This document shows, piece by piece, positions 52,196 through 60,539 of a DNA stretch of 64,000 nucleotides. Position numbers and translations under genes: made by a program. Every line of letters begins with the position of its first letter. The stretch's first letter is position 1. This DNA comes from Anaerobium acetethylicum (lineage in GTDB: Bacteria > Bacillota > Clostridia > Lachnospirales > Lachnospiraceae), in assembly GCF_900096945.1 (NCBI RefSeq), contig NZ_FMKA01000002.1, positions 1 to 64,000 of the forward strand. Reading direction: 5' to 3'. Under the pieces are notes generated by a model that saw nothing but the letters and a program-made list of their open reading frames with translations, was not told where the DNA came from and did not search any database.

Positions 52196-55100
52196 ATGCT
52201 TAAAAATAAAATGATAAACAGACCTGGAATATACAAGACTTTAGCCGGATTGCTGCTGCTGGTATGCACCCTCATAATTTTCATGGCGCCTGTTCTTGTG
52301 AACGGGCTTGAAAAAGAAGAGGTTGTAGAGCTTAAGAGCTTCGATGAAAGCGAAGAGAAGAATGTGCTGTTCATCAGCTCCTATACGGAAAATAATGTAG
52401 CTGTACCGGAACAGATAGCAGGGCTGAAATCAGTTTTTGAAAATTACAATATCAATTTTGATATCGAATATATGGATACAAAAAGATTTGACACTGGAAA
52501 GAACCAGTATCTGTTCTTTCAGTCAATGAACTATAAGCTATTCAATACGGAACCTTATGATGCCATTATTGCAGGGGATGACAATGCCCTGCAGTTTGTG
52601 TGCAATTACCATGGGTACCTGTTCAGGAACGTGGATATTTTTTTTCTGGCAATCAATGATCTGGACAGGGCGGAAATAGCCCATCATGTATACGATATGA
52701 CAGGAATCATGGAAGAAAGTGCCCTGGGCGACAATATTGAGCTTGCAATGAAAATCAATCCGAGAGCCACGAAAGTTGCGGCAATTATTGATAACACCCT
52801 TACCGGTAAGGGTGACAAGGAGGCCTTTTACAGCTTTGAAGAAGAATATCCGGAACTGGAGTTCCTGGATCTGAATGTTTCAGAGTATACCTTTGACGAA
52901 TTCAAAAAAGTTCTGAAAAGCGTAGGCAGGGATACGATACTTCTGTTCATGAGCATGGGAAGAGATCGGACAGGCGCAACGCTGAGCCTGGAAAAAGAGT
53001 TTGATATGATAAAGGACTATACCAGCGTTCCGGTGTACCAGCCGGCATTCGGAGGGATTGGCGACGGCCTGCTGGGAGGAAGGATGATATCCTATCAGGA
53101 GTCGGGGGCCATTGTTGCAGAAATGGTGATCGACGTGTTTGCAGGAACGCCGATAGAATCCATAGAGGTCATTTCAGAGAGCCCGAACAGATATGTATTT
53201 GATTATGAGGTTATGCTGAAGTACAATATAGATGAGCGGCTTCTTCCTGAGGATGCTGAGATCATAAACAAGCCGGAAAGCTTCTTTGAGGAGTACGAAG
53301 TGGCAATCATACAGATTGTCTGTATTATGGTGATGATGGTCATTATTTTTATTATGCTTGGTGTCGACAATATCAGGAGGAGAGCAGCGGAAAAAGCCCT
53401 GAAGCTGAGCAACGAACAGCTTGGAGAAACATATGAGGCTCTTTTCGCATCAGAGGAAGAACTGCGGGAGCAGTATGAGATTATCCAGGACAGAATGGAA
53501 GAGATCATGTTCCTGAACCAGAAATATGAGATTGCCATTGGCGGAACCGACAGTGCGGTCTGGGAACTGGATATCAATCACATGGTCATACGTATTTCGG
53601 AGGCCTTCGGCAACGTCATCAATGTGCCTATCCAGGAAGAGGAAAATATCCGGGAGCTTATAAAACGGCTGTTTTTGGATGGAGACAGGGAAAACCTGGA
53701 GAGAGTATACAGAACATACAAGGATGGACTGACAGATGAAATCAATATCCAGCTGCCCATTCAGGTGCCCGGACGGGATACGAAATGGATACTGGTCAGA
53801 GGCCGCGGCGTATTCGACAGTCGTGGGGAGCTGAGGCTTATCAATGGAATCGTTCTGGATACGACAAAGCTGAGGCGGCAGGAAGATTATATTGAATATC
53901 TTGCGCGCCATGATTATCTTACAAGCCTTCCGAACAGGAGAGAGTTCAAGAAAAAGCTCAGCGCAGAGCTTTCAGCGGGAAGATGCGGCGCAGTTATGCT
54001 GATGGACATCGATAATTTCAAAGGGATCAACGACACGCTGGGACACCATTATGGAGACTGCCTGCTGAAGGAGCTTGCTGGAAGGTTTTTTAACAGGACT
54101 GACAACAGGATGTTTGTATCAAGATTCGGAGGCGATGAATTTCTGATCATGATTTCCGGTGTGGCTGATGAAGAAAGGCTGCAGAAGTTTGCAGAGGAAA
54201 TTAAAAGTATATTCCTGGAGCCGTTCAATCTTGACGGCAACGATAAATATGTTAACTTCAGCATGGGAATCACGATTTATCCAAAGGATGGAAATGAGAT
54301 AGAGCAGCTGATCATGAACGCAGATACAGCCATGTATAACGTAAAGCATTCAGGTAAGAACAATTATATGTTCTACAGCACAGAAATGAAGGATGAGCTC
54401 AGATACCGGTCCCAGATAGAAACCATTCTCAGGGAAGCACTCAGAAATGATGGATTTCAGCTGGTGTATCAGCCCCAGGTTGATGTGAAAGCGGGAAATG
54501 TAACTGGTTTTGAAGCGCTTCTAAGGCTGAAGGAGTACAATATTGCGCCGGATAAATTCATTCCTGTTGCCGAGGAGACCGGGCTGATCATTGAAATCGG
54601 AAGATGGGTGGCAAAAGAGGCTGTTAATCAGATCGCATCCTGGGATAGTATGGGATTCGAAACGAAGCCTGTTGCTATCAACGTTTCAAGCAAGCAGGTA
54701 AAGGATTACGGATTTTTTGAATATCTTGCGCAGATATTGAGTGAATCCGGCATCAATCCGGATATGCTGGAAATTGAAATAACGGAAAGCATTCTTCTTG
54801 AAAATACGGAAGAAAGCATGGGATTCTTCAACGGAGTAAGAAATCTGGGCTGCAGGCTTACGCTGGATGATTTTGGAACAGGATTTTCCTCTCTGAATTA
54901 TCTTACCTATATTCCGGTAAACAAGATAAAGCTTGATAAGTCCCTGAGCGATAAGTTTTTGGGCTTCAAGGATGCCAAGGTCGTTAACAGCCTGATTGCC
55001 CTTGCCCATAGCCTGGATCTTGGCATAACGGCGGAAGGCATTGAAGAATGGAGCCAGTATGAAAAGCTGAAGGCAGGCGGATGCGACTTCATACAGGGGT

Positions 55101-55288
55101 ATCTGTTCAGCAGACCACTTGGGAAAGACCAGGTTGAAAAGATATATGATATCAATTTTGTGGACCGTATTAGAAAGCAGCTCGACATGGACGCTAACGG
55201 CACATATGCAGAAATAATTCTGGAGCAGGACACTCATACTGCAGCACCAGATTATCAAATCAATAAAAAAAGAATGATAGGGGAATAG
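52196..55288 (+). CDS. Periplasmic-sensor PAS-GGDEF-EAL protein (c-di-GMP turnover)
   Basis: About 1030 residues. TM1 at about 10-30, an ABC-substrate-binding-type extracellular sensor (about 55-340, starting NVLFISSYTENN), TM2 at about 362-385, a coiled coil, a PAS-like region (about 440-565), a GGDEF domain with intact GGDEF near residue 644, and an EAL domain with EALLRL near residue 771. EAL catalytic residues are present (DDFGTG, IKLDKS, AEGIEE), so phosphodiesterase activity is likely. The RxxD product-inhibition site is missing. It follows the chemoreceptor by about 30 nt, suggesting a shared transcript. ATG 52196 follows a TTG that also could start. Confidence 0.92.
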   Translation: MLKNKMINRPGIYKTLAGLLLLVCTLIIFMAPVLVNGLEKEEVVELKSFDESEEKNVLFISSYTENNVAVPEQIAGLKSVFENYNINFDIEYMDTKRFDTGKNQYLFFQSMNYKLFNTEPYDAIIAGDDNALQFVCNYHGYLFRNVDIFFLAINDLDRAEIAHHVYDMTGIMEESALGDNIELAMKINPRATKVAAIIDNTLTGKGDKEAFYSFEEEYPELEFLDLNVSEYTFDEFKKVLKSVGRDTILLFMSMGRDRTGATLSLEKEFDMIKDYTSVPVYQPAFGGIGDGLLGGRMISYQESGAIVAEMVIDVFAGTPIESIEVISESPNRYVFDYEVMLKYNIDERLLPEDAEIINKPESFFEEYEVAIIQIVCIMVMMVIIFIMLGVDNIRRRAAEKALKLSNEQLGETYEALFASEEELREQYEIIQDRMEEIMFLNQKYEIAIGGTDSAVWELDINHMVIRISEAFGNVINVPIQEEENIRELIKRLFLDGDRENLERVYRTYKDGLTDEINIQLPIQVPGRDTKWILVRGRGVFDSRGELRLINGIVLDTTKLRRQEDYIEYLARHDYLTSLPNRREFKKKLSAELSAGRCGAVMLMDIDNFKGINDTLGHHYGDCLLKELAGRFFNRTDNRMFVSRFGGDEFLIMISGVADEERLQKFAEEIKSIFLEPFNLDGNDKYVNFSMGITIYPKDGNEIEQLIMNADTAMYNVKHSGKNNYMFYSTEMKDELRYRSQIETILREALRNDGFQLVYQPQVDVKAGNVTGFEALLRLKEYNIAPDKFIPVAEETGLIIEIGRWVAKEAVNQIASWDSMGFETKPVAINVSSKQVKDYGFFEYLAQILSESGINPDMLEIEITESILLENTEESMGFFNGVRNLGCRLTLDDFGTGFSSLNYLTYIPVNKIKLDKSLSDKFLGFKDAKVVNSLIALAHSLDLGITAEGIEEWSQYEKLKAGGCDFIQGYLFSRPLGKDQVEKIYDINFVDRIRKQLDMDANGTYAEIILEQDTHTAAPDYQINKKRMIGE

Positions 55289-55293
55289 AAAAG

Positions 55294-56355
55294 ATGAATA
55301 TTGTGAAAGAAAATTTTGGAATAACACCTGAGGGGAAGCAGGCATCTCTTTATACGCTTCAGAACAGCAATGGAATGACTGCAAAAATAACGGATTACGG
55401 AGCAAATCTGGTTTCGCTTCTTGTTCCTGACGAGGAAGGTCGTTTTGAGGATGTTGTTCTGGGATATGGACAGCTGGAAGGATATTTTGTGAATCCGGCA
55501 TGGCTTGGAAGTACCGTTGGAAGAAATTCAAACAGGATCAAGGATGCTGAGGTGATCATTGATGGGATAACCTTCCAGCTGGAAAAGAATGATGGGGAAA
55601 ACAATCTGCACGGCAGCTCTGATGGATATAATAAGAAACTCTGGGATGCTTCCATATTCGATGGAGAAGAACCGTCATTAAAGCTTTCATACAGGAGTCC
55701 TGACGGAGAACAGGGGTTTCCGGGAAATCTGAAGGTCGAAATAACCTTTACACTTACGAACAGCAATGAACTGAAGATAACCTATTCAGGAGTATCGGAT
55801 AAAGATACAGTATTCAATATGACCAATCACAGCTACTTCAACCTGAGCGGCCATAAAAGCGGGGATGTGTGTGCCCATGAGCTGTGGCTTGCGTCAGAAG
55901 CGTTTACACCTGTAGTAAACAGTGCAAGTATCCCGACAGGAGAGATTGCATCCGTATATGAAACGCCTATGGATTTTACGAAAAGAAAACCAATTGGCAG
56001 GGACATAGAAGCAGATTATGAACAGCTTGTTTTCGGGGACGGATACGACCATAACTGGGTTCTGAACAACAATGGGAAGGTCGAGAAGGTGGCAATGCTC
56101 TGGGATCCGGCAAGCGGCAGGACAATGGAAGTGTTTACCGACTGTCCCGGCATCCAGGTATACACGGGCAATTTTCTGAACGAAAAGGAATTTGTAAAGG
56201 AAGGGGCCATATACGGAAAAAGGCATGCAGTATGTCTTGAAACCCAGTATTTCCCTGACGCCATGCATCATGAGAACTTTCAGTCACCAATTATTAAAGC
56301 TGGAGAAAAGGCGGTTTCGACAACCATATATAAATTTGGAACTGAAGCAAGATAG
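55294..56355 (+). CDS. galM: Galactose mutarotase (aldose 1-epimerase)
   Basis: Interconverts alpha and beta anomers of hexoses. The 353-residue protein shows the family segments TVGRNSNRI, NNLHGSSDGYNKKLW with the catalytic His, MTNHSYFNLSGH with the second His, and the catalytic Glu in CLETQYFPDA. It starts 5 nt after the GGDEF-EAL stop with ATAGGGGAATAG as RBS, so it may be translated from the same message even though the functions are unrelated. A terminator follows. Confidence 0.94.
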   Translation: MNIVKENFGITPEGKQASLYTLQNSNGMTAKITDYGANLVSLLVPDEEGRFEDVVLGYGQLEGYFVNPAWLGSTVGRNSNRIKDAEVIIDGITFQLEKNDGENNLHGSSDGYNKKLWDASIFDGEEPSLKLSYRSPDGEQGFPGNLKVEITFTLTNSNELKITYSGVSDKDTVFNMTNHSYFNLSGHKSGDVCAHELWLASEAFTPVVNSASIPTGEIASVYETPMDFTKRKPIGRDIEADYEQLVFGDGYDHNWVLNNNGKVEKVAMLWDPASGRTMEVFTDCPGIQVYTGNFLNEKEFVKEGAIYGKRHAVCLETQYFPDAMHHENFQSPIIKAGEKAVSTTIYKFGTEAR

Positions 56356-56408
56356 AAGCCGGATAGAAGCAAGATAGAATCAAGAACTTTTTGTGGAGAT
56401 AAATAAAG

Positions 56409-56459
56409 GCCGTGTGCCGCAGACCTGTGTTAAAACTGAGTCTGCGGTACACGGCTTTT
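56409..56459. terminator. Terminator between galM and plsC (convergent)
   Basis: GCCGTGTGCCGCAGAC and GTCTGCGGTACACGGC pair with one mismatch around a 15-nt loop; AAA on the left and TTTTC on the right. Confidence 0.85.
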
Positions 56460-56462
56460 CAT

Positions 56463-57200
56463 TTAGTCCTGAATATTTACCTTGTTTTTATCATACATCT
56501 GCTGGATGATGTTCTGTGTGTATGCGCCTATGAACTTGCGGTTTTCCGGTGAAAGTTCTTCTGCTGTAAAAGGAGTGCCATACTCAAGTATCACATGAAC
56601 CGGTCTGAGCTTTGGAAACTGGTTTTCGAATACTGCGGCCGTGTTGCACAGTGCAACAGGAACGATAGGACAGCCAGATTTTTCTGCTATTTTAAGGCTG
56701 CCTTCCTTGAATGGGAGCATTTTCCCATCCCTGCTCCGGGTGCCTTCCGGAAAGATGCAGATAGAAATTCCGTTTTTTACCTCTTCAATGCCTTTCAGAA
56801 TCATTTTCAGGCCTTCCTTGGGGTTTTGACGGTCGAGGAAAAGGCAGTGGATATTGCGCATCCATGTGCGCAGAAGCGGGATTTTTTCCATTTCCTTCTT
56901 TGCAACGAATCCCATAGGGGAAGGGGCAAACGCGTGAAGTATTACAATGTCGAAAAAGCCGTTGTGGTTGCCGACGAACAGTGAAGCACGGTCTGTTGGT
57001 ATGTTCTCCTTTCCGAGAACGGTAATTCTGATGCCGCTGATGAGGATTGTGACTTTGAAGGCAAACTGCACGATCCTCAGAGAGCTTATGTCTCTTAGAT
57101 GAGGTTTATATTTGCCGAGGATCATTTCGACAAGGAAAACCGGAATGCTTAAAATTAGGAAAAGCCCAATAAAAGCGGAGCATATTATAAAACGTATCAT
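56463..57200 (-). CDS. plsC: 1-acyl-sn-glycerol-3-phosphate acyltransferase (PlsC family)
   Basis: Membrane-associated enzyme of phosphatidic acid synthesis. The 245-residue protein begins with a hydrophobic anchor (about residues 3-25). It has the acyltransferase block I NHNGFFD (His-x4-Asp) near residue 79 and block III FPEGTRSRDGKM near residue 150, where Glu-Gly-Thr-Arg binds the phosphate. It is probably monocistronic; the family C repeat separates it from malQ on the same strand. Confidence 0.92.
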   Translation of the reverse strand: MIRFIICSAFIGLFLILSIPVFLVEMILGKYKPHLRDISSLRIVQFAFKVTILISGIRITVLGKENIPTDRASLFVGNHNGFFDIVILHAFAPSPMGFVAKKEMEKIPLLRTWMRNIHCLFLDRQNPKEGLKMILKGIEEVKNGISICIFPEGTRSRDGKMLPFKEGSLKIAEKSGCPIVPVALCNTAAVFENQFPKLRPVHVILEYGTPFTAEELSPENRKFIGAYTQNIIQQMYDKNKVNIQD

Positions 57201-57246
57201 ATTAGTACCTGCCTGTAATTAGTTTTTTTTATGGCTGTTCAGCTGT

Positions 57247-57420
57247 TTTTTTGTCTCATAGGAAAGTTCGTCCTATGAGACAAAAAACCCTCCGGGGGAT
57301 GTGCAGTCGGGCTTGTGGTATATGATTGACTGCCGTCAATCAGCCCTCCGCACAACAAAGTGTCTTCGCCCTCAAGATTGAGGGCCACGGGAGTTGAGAG
57401 TGGCGAAGCCACTTTGTTCA
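57247..57420. repeat. Structured repeat family C, copy 1, at the 3' end of malQ
   Basis: Begins with a hairpin, TCATAGGA / TCCTATGA, lengthened by TTTTTTGTC / GACAAAAAA. A core of about 70 bases follows that is nearly identical in copy 2 (CCCTCCGGGGGATGTGCAG onwards) and can pair as GTGC/GCAC, GGGCT/AGCCC and TGATTGAC/GTCAATCA. A 3' hairpin AAAGTGTCTTCGCC / GGCGAAGCCACTTT ends the element at TTGTTC. The 3' part is translated as the last codons of malQ. Confidence 0.85.
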
Positions 57421-58973
57421 TGCCATACAGAGGTTTCTGGATGTCTGCCATACAGTTCTGTAAGCTGTTTCATATGGGAAGCAAGTTCAGCGCTCAGATC
57501 TTTTTGATAATAGCGCCATACCCAGTTTCCATCCCTGGTTCCCGGGGTATTCATTCTGGACTCGCTGCCAAGGGAAAGTACATCCTGCAGCGGGATTATG
57601 GCATATTTGGCGACGCTTCCGAGTGCGGTGCGGATAAATGCCCAGTTTATAAGGCTTCCGCCTGTGTTCATATACCTGCGGACCCAGTCCTGAGTCCTGG
57701 TGTCCAGTCCTCCGTACCATCCCAGGGTGGTGTCGTTATCATGGGTTCCTGTGTAGCATACGCAGTTGGACTTGAAATAATGAGGCATAAGCGTATTGTC
57801 TCTGCCGTCAGTGAATGCAAACTGAAGAACCTTCATTCCTGGAAAATGAAACGAGTCGCGGAGGTCATCCACTTCAGGAGTAATGACACCCAGGTCTTCC
57901 GCAATTATGGGAAGATTCCTGCCGAGTTCCTTTTCCAAGGCGAGAAAAAGTTCCTTGCCGGGACCTTTCACCCAATGTCCGTTTTCAGCAGTAGTGCTTC
58001 CAAACGGGATTGACCAGTAAGCCTCAAAACCTCTGAAATGATCGATTCTCACGAAGTCATATAGTTCAAGCTGGTGGCGGACCCTTGAGATCCACCAGGA
58101 GTAGCAATCATTGCGGTGGAAATCCCAGTCGTAGAGGGGATTTCCCCAAAGCTGTCCTGTAGTGGAAAAATAATCAGGAGGAACGCCGGCAACTGAAACA
58201 GGGAAGCCTTTGCTGTCCAGATTGAACAGCTCCCTGCATGCCCAGACATCAGCGCTGTCCAAGGCAGCAAATATAGGTATGTCGCCTATGATCCTGATTC
58301 CGTTGGAATTTGCATATTCCTTCAGCTCGAACCACTGCTTGTAGAAGATGAACTGGACAAATGCATGATAGTCCGTTTCAGAAGCCAGCTTTGCTTTCCA
58401 TGCGGCCTTTCCGGAAGGGGAAAGCAGAGCAAGACTGTCTTCCCAGGAAAGCCATTCTATCCCGTTATGGGCTTCCTTTGCGGCCATGAACAGGGTGTAA
58501 TCTTCAAGCCAGAAGCTGTGTTTTTCACAGAAAACATCATATTCTGCACAGAGGTCGGCATTATTCATTTTCTGAAAATTGCTGAATGCCTTTCGGAGCA
58601 GCTTTGTTTTGAATTTTATGACGGCTCCGTAATCGACGGAATCACGTGGGAAATACGGAATATCCAGAAAGTCGTCCTTCTTCAGCAGGTCGCTTTCCCG
58701 AAGGCGGTCAGGACTAATAAGCAGGGGCTGTCCTGCAAAGGCGGAAAACAGCTGGTAAGGGGAGTTCCCGAATCCGGTGGGGCCTGTCGGAAGCAGCTGC
58801 CATAAGGATTGTCCTGATTTTTTTAAAAAGTCGATAAAATCGAAGGCACCTTTGCCAAGGTCGCCGATTCCGTATGGGGAAGGGAAGGAGGTCGGATGTG
58901 CCAGTATCCCGCAATAACGTCCGGATGCCTCTTCGGCTGATTTTTGTGATGTAATATCCATTGTGAATACCAT
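57372..58973 (-). CDS. malQ: 4-alpha-glucanotransferase MalQ with repeat-encoded C-terminus
   Basis: Amylomaltase that transfers glucan segments between maltodextrins; cytoplasmic GH77 enzyme. Catalytic residues are visible in VRIDHFRGFEAYW (nucleophile Asp), IIAEDLGVITPEV (acid/base Glu) and YTGTHDNDTTLGW (Asp). About 533 residues from ATG 58973 (AAAGGTT upstream), with ATG 58961 possible. After the normal end near HMKQLTELYGRHP, the last dozen or so residues (EQSGFATLNSRGPQS) come from the family C repeat, so the original stop has been replaced. The enzyme core is unaffected. Confidence 0.92.
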   Translation of the reverse strand: MVFTMDITSQKSAEEASGRYCGILAHPTSFPSPYGIGDLGKGAFDFIDFLKKSGQSLWQLLPTGPTGFGNSPYQLFSAFAGQPLLISPDRLRESDLLKKDDFLDIPYFPRDSVDYGAVIKFKTKLLRKAFSNFQKMNNADLCAEYDVFCEKHSFWLEDYTLFMAAKEAHNGIEWLSWEDSLALLSPSGKAAWKAKLASETDYHAFVQFIFYKQWFELKEYANSNGIRIIGDIPIFAALDSADVWACRELFNLDSKGFPVSVAGVPPDYFSTTGQLWGNPLYDWDFHRNDCYSWWISRVRHQLELYDFVRIDHFRGFEAYWSIPFGSTTAENGHWVKGPGKELFLALEKELGRNLPIIAEDLGVITPEVDDLRDSFHFPGMKVLQFAFTDGRDNTLMPHYFKSNCVCYTGTHDNDTTLGWYGGLDTRTQDWVRRYMNTGGSLINWAFIRTALGSVAKYAIIPLQDVLSLGSESRMNTPGTRDGNWVWRYYQKDLSAELASHMKQLTELYGRHPETSVWHEQSGFATLNSRGPQS

Positions 58974-59058
58974 AACCTTTCTGTTTTTCGAAGCGGATAT
59001 TCGGAAGCTGCTTATGTTACTATTCACTCCATGAACAATAACGCGCGTCTTCTATTGA

Positions 59059-59089
59059 TAACTATTCAGGGCTATGTCCTTCATAGTTC
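59059..59089. repeat. Solo hairpin related to repeat family B
   Basis: ATAACTATTCAGGGCTATGTCC followed by TTCATAGTT, in the malQ leader region. Confidence 0.5.
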
Positions 59090-59128
59090 TAAATGATTCC
59101 GTGGAATAAGGGGTTTACAGTTACTTCT

Positions 59129-59157
59129 ATTATACAGAATATGTAGTGAAAATACAA
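59129..59157 (-). promoter_or_regulatory. Promoter of malQ
   Basis: Minus-strand TTGTAT (complement of 59152-59157) and TATAAT (complement of 59129-59134), 17-nt spacer. Confidence 0.75.
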
Positions 59158-59159
59158 TG

Positions 59160-59188
59160 TTGCTGATCACTCTGTGACCAGTAACTTA
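59160..59188. repeat. Palindrome family D, second site
   Basis: TTGCTGATCACTCTGTGACCAGTAA resembles the hairpin at 30274-30313 (TCACTCTGTGACCAGTAAC identical). A looser relative, GTTACTATTCACTCCATGAACAATAAC, occurs at 59016-59042. Confidence 0.45.
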
Positions 59189-59223
59189 CTATCCATAGAG
59201 GGCAGTAGCAGAATCAATAACAG

Positions 59224-59252
59224 TTGCGTTATAAACTGTATTTTAGTATACT
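59224..59252 (+). promoter_or_regulatory. Promoter of the pilT-like gene
   Basis: TTGCGT (59224-59229) and TATACT (59247-59252) with a 17-nt spacer. It would give a leader of about 180 nt before the PilT start. Confidence 0.6.
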
Positions 59253-59440
59253 TATGACATATAATGGCATGGAAGAAACTTTATATGAAGGGAAAATATT
59301 TAAAAAAAGGAAATGGATTTTCAACAGGGCTGATGAACAGCCTGCTTCATAAACGTTTCATGTTCGAATGGTTCAGCTATGACGGGTTTTATACGGATAG
59401 GCAAGGCGAAATCCGGGATGGGAATGAAAGGAGAATATAC

Positions 59441-60499
59441 ATGGAAGTGATCGAAATTTTAAAGAGCGGTATTGAAAAAGGCTGTTCGGATATATTTGTT
59501 GTGCCGGGATGTCCTGTTTCAATGAAAATAAATGGTATCGTCCTGCCGTTTTCGGATGAAAAAGTCCGGGCTTCGGATGCCGAAGAAATTTTGCATGATA
59601 TCTATAAGATTGAAAACAACAGGAGCATGGATACCCTGCTGAAGACTGGGGATGATGATTTTTCATTTTCCCTCAAAGGCACGGGCAGGTTCAGATGCAA
59701 TGCCTACAGGCAGAGAGGGAGTCTGGCGGCAGTCCTGCGGGTCGTCGCATTCGGACTTCCTGATCCAGAGGCCATGCAGATACCAGATGGGATTATGGAC
59801 CTTAGCCAGAGAAGGAAAGGGCTTGTTCTGATCACGGGCCCTGCCGGGAGCGGAAAATCCACGACGCTTGCATGTATGACAGATCAGATCAACAGGGAGC
59901 GAAATGCCCATATTATAACGATTGAGGACCCCATAGAATTTATACATCTCCACAATAAGAGTATCGTAAGCCAGAGGGAGATATCCCAGGATACGGAAAG
60001 CTACAATACGGCATTGAAGGCAGCACTCAGGCAGGCTCCGAATGTGCTGCTGCTTGGTGAGATGAGAGATTTTGAAACAATCCAGACAGCCCTGACGGCT
60101 GCGGAAACGGGGCAGCTGGTGCTTTCGACAATGCACACCCTGGGGGCTGCAAAAACGATTGAAAGGATCATTGATGTGTTTCCTGAAAATCAGCAGCAGC
60201 AGATCAGAACCCAGCTTTCTATAACTCTGGAAGCAGTTGTGTCCCAACAGCTTATCCCCGGAGTGGGAGGGGGGCTGGAACCGGCCTTTGAAATCATGTT
60301 TACCAACGGTGATATTCAGAATATGATAAAGGAAGGGAAAAGCCATCAGATCGACAATGCAGTATGTTCAGGTGCATCACAAGGAATGACAACAATGGAT
60401 GCATATATTATGGACCTATACAAAAAGGGGAAAATCAGCCGCGAGAATGCGGTGATGTATTCCATGCATCCTGAAATTATGATAAAAAAGCTGGGCTAA
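59441..60499 (+). CDS. PilT-like type IV pilus retraction ATPase
   Basis: Cytoplasmic hexameric motor ATPase of about 352 residues, close to the usual PilT length. Walker A GPAGSGKSTT is near residue 133, the Asp box ITIEDPIEF, Walker B VLLLGEMRDFET near residue 202, and the His box STMHTLGAAKTIERI. ATG 59441 has AAAGGAGAATATAC upstream. The frame is open back to 59264 but without an RBS. No pilB, pilC or pilin gene is in the window, so it must work with a pilus encoded elsewhere or have another role. The BTAD regulator follows after 40 nt. Confidence 0.88.
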   Translation: MEVIEILKSGIEKGCSDIFVVPGCPVSMKINGIVLPFSDEKVRASDAEEILHDIYKIENNRSMDTLLKTGDDDFSFSLKGTGRFRCNAYRQRGSLAAVLRVVAFGLPDPEAMQIPDGIMDLSQRRKGLVLITGPAGSGKSTTLACMTDQINRERNAHIITIEDPIEFIHLHNKSIVSQREISQDTESYNTALKAALRQAPNVLLLGEMRDFETIQTALTAAETGQLVLSTMHTLGAAKTIERIIDVFPENQQQQIRTQLSITLEAVVSQQLIPGVGGGLEPAFEIMFTNGDIQNMIKEGKSHQIDNAVCSGASQGMTTMDAYIMDLYKKGKISRENAVMYSMHPEIMIKKLG

Positions 60500-60539
60500 G
60501 GCCCGTTCATCCTGAAAAAGGATTTGAAAGGAAGAAAAA

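Noticed and set aside
59264-59440. N-terminal extension of the PilT-like protein
   Set aside because: The frame is open but there is no RBS at 59264, the extension resembles no PilT protein, and a strong RBS precedes ATG 59441.
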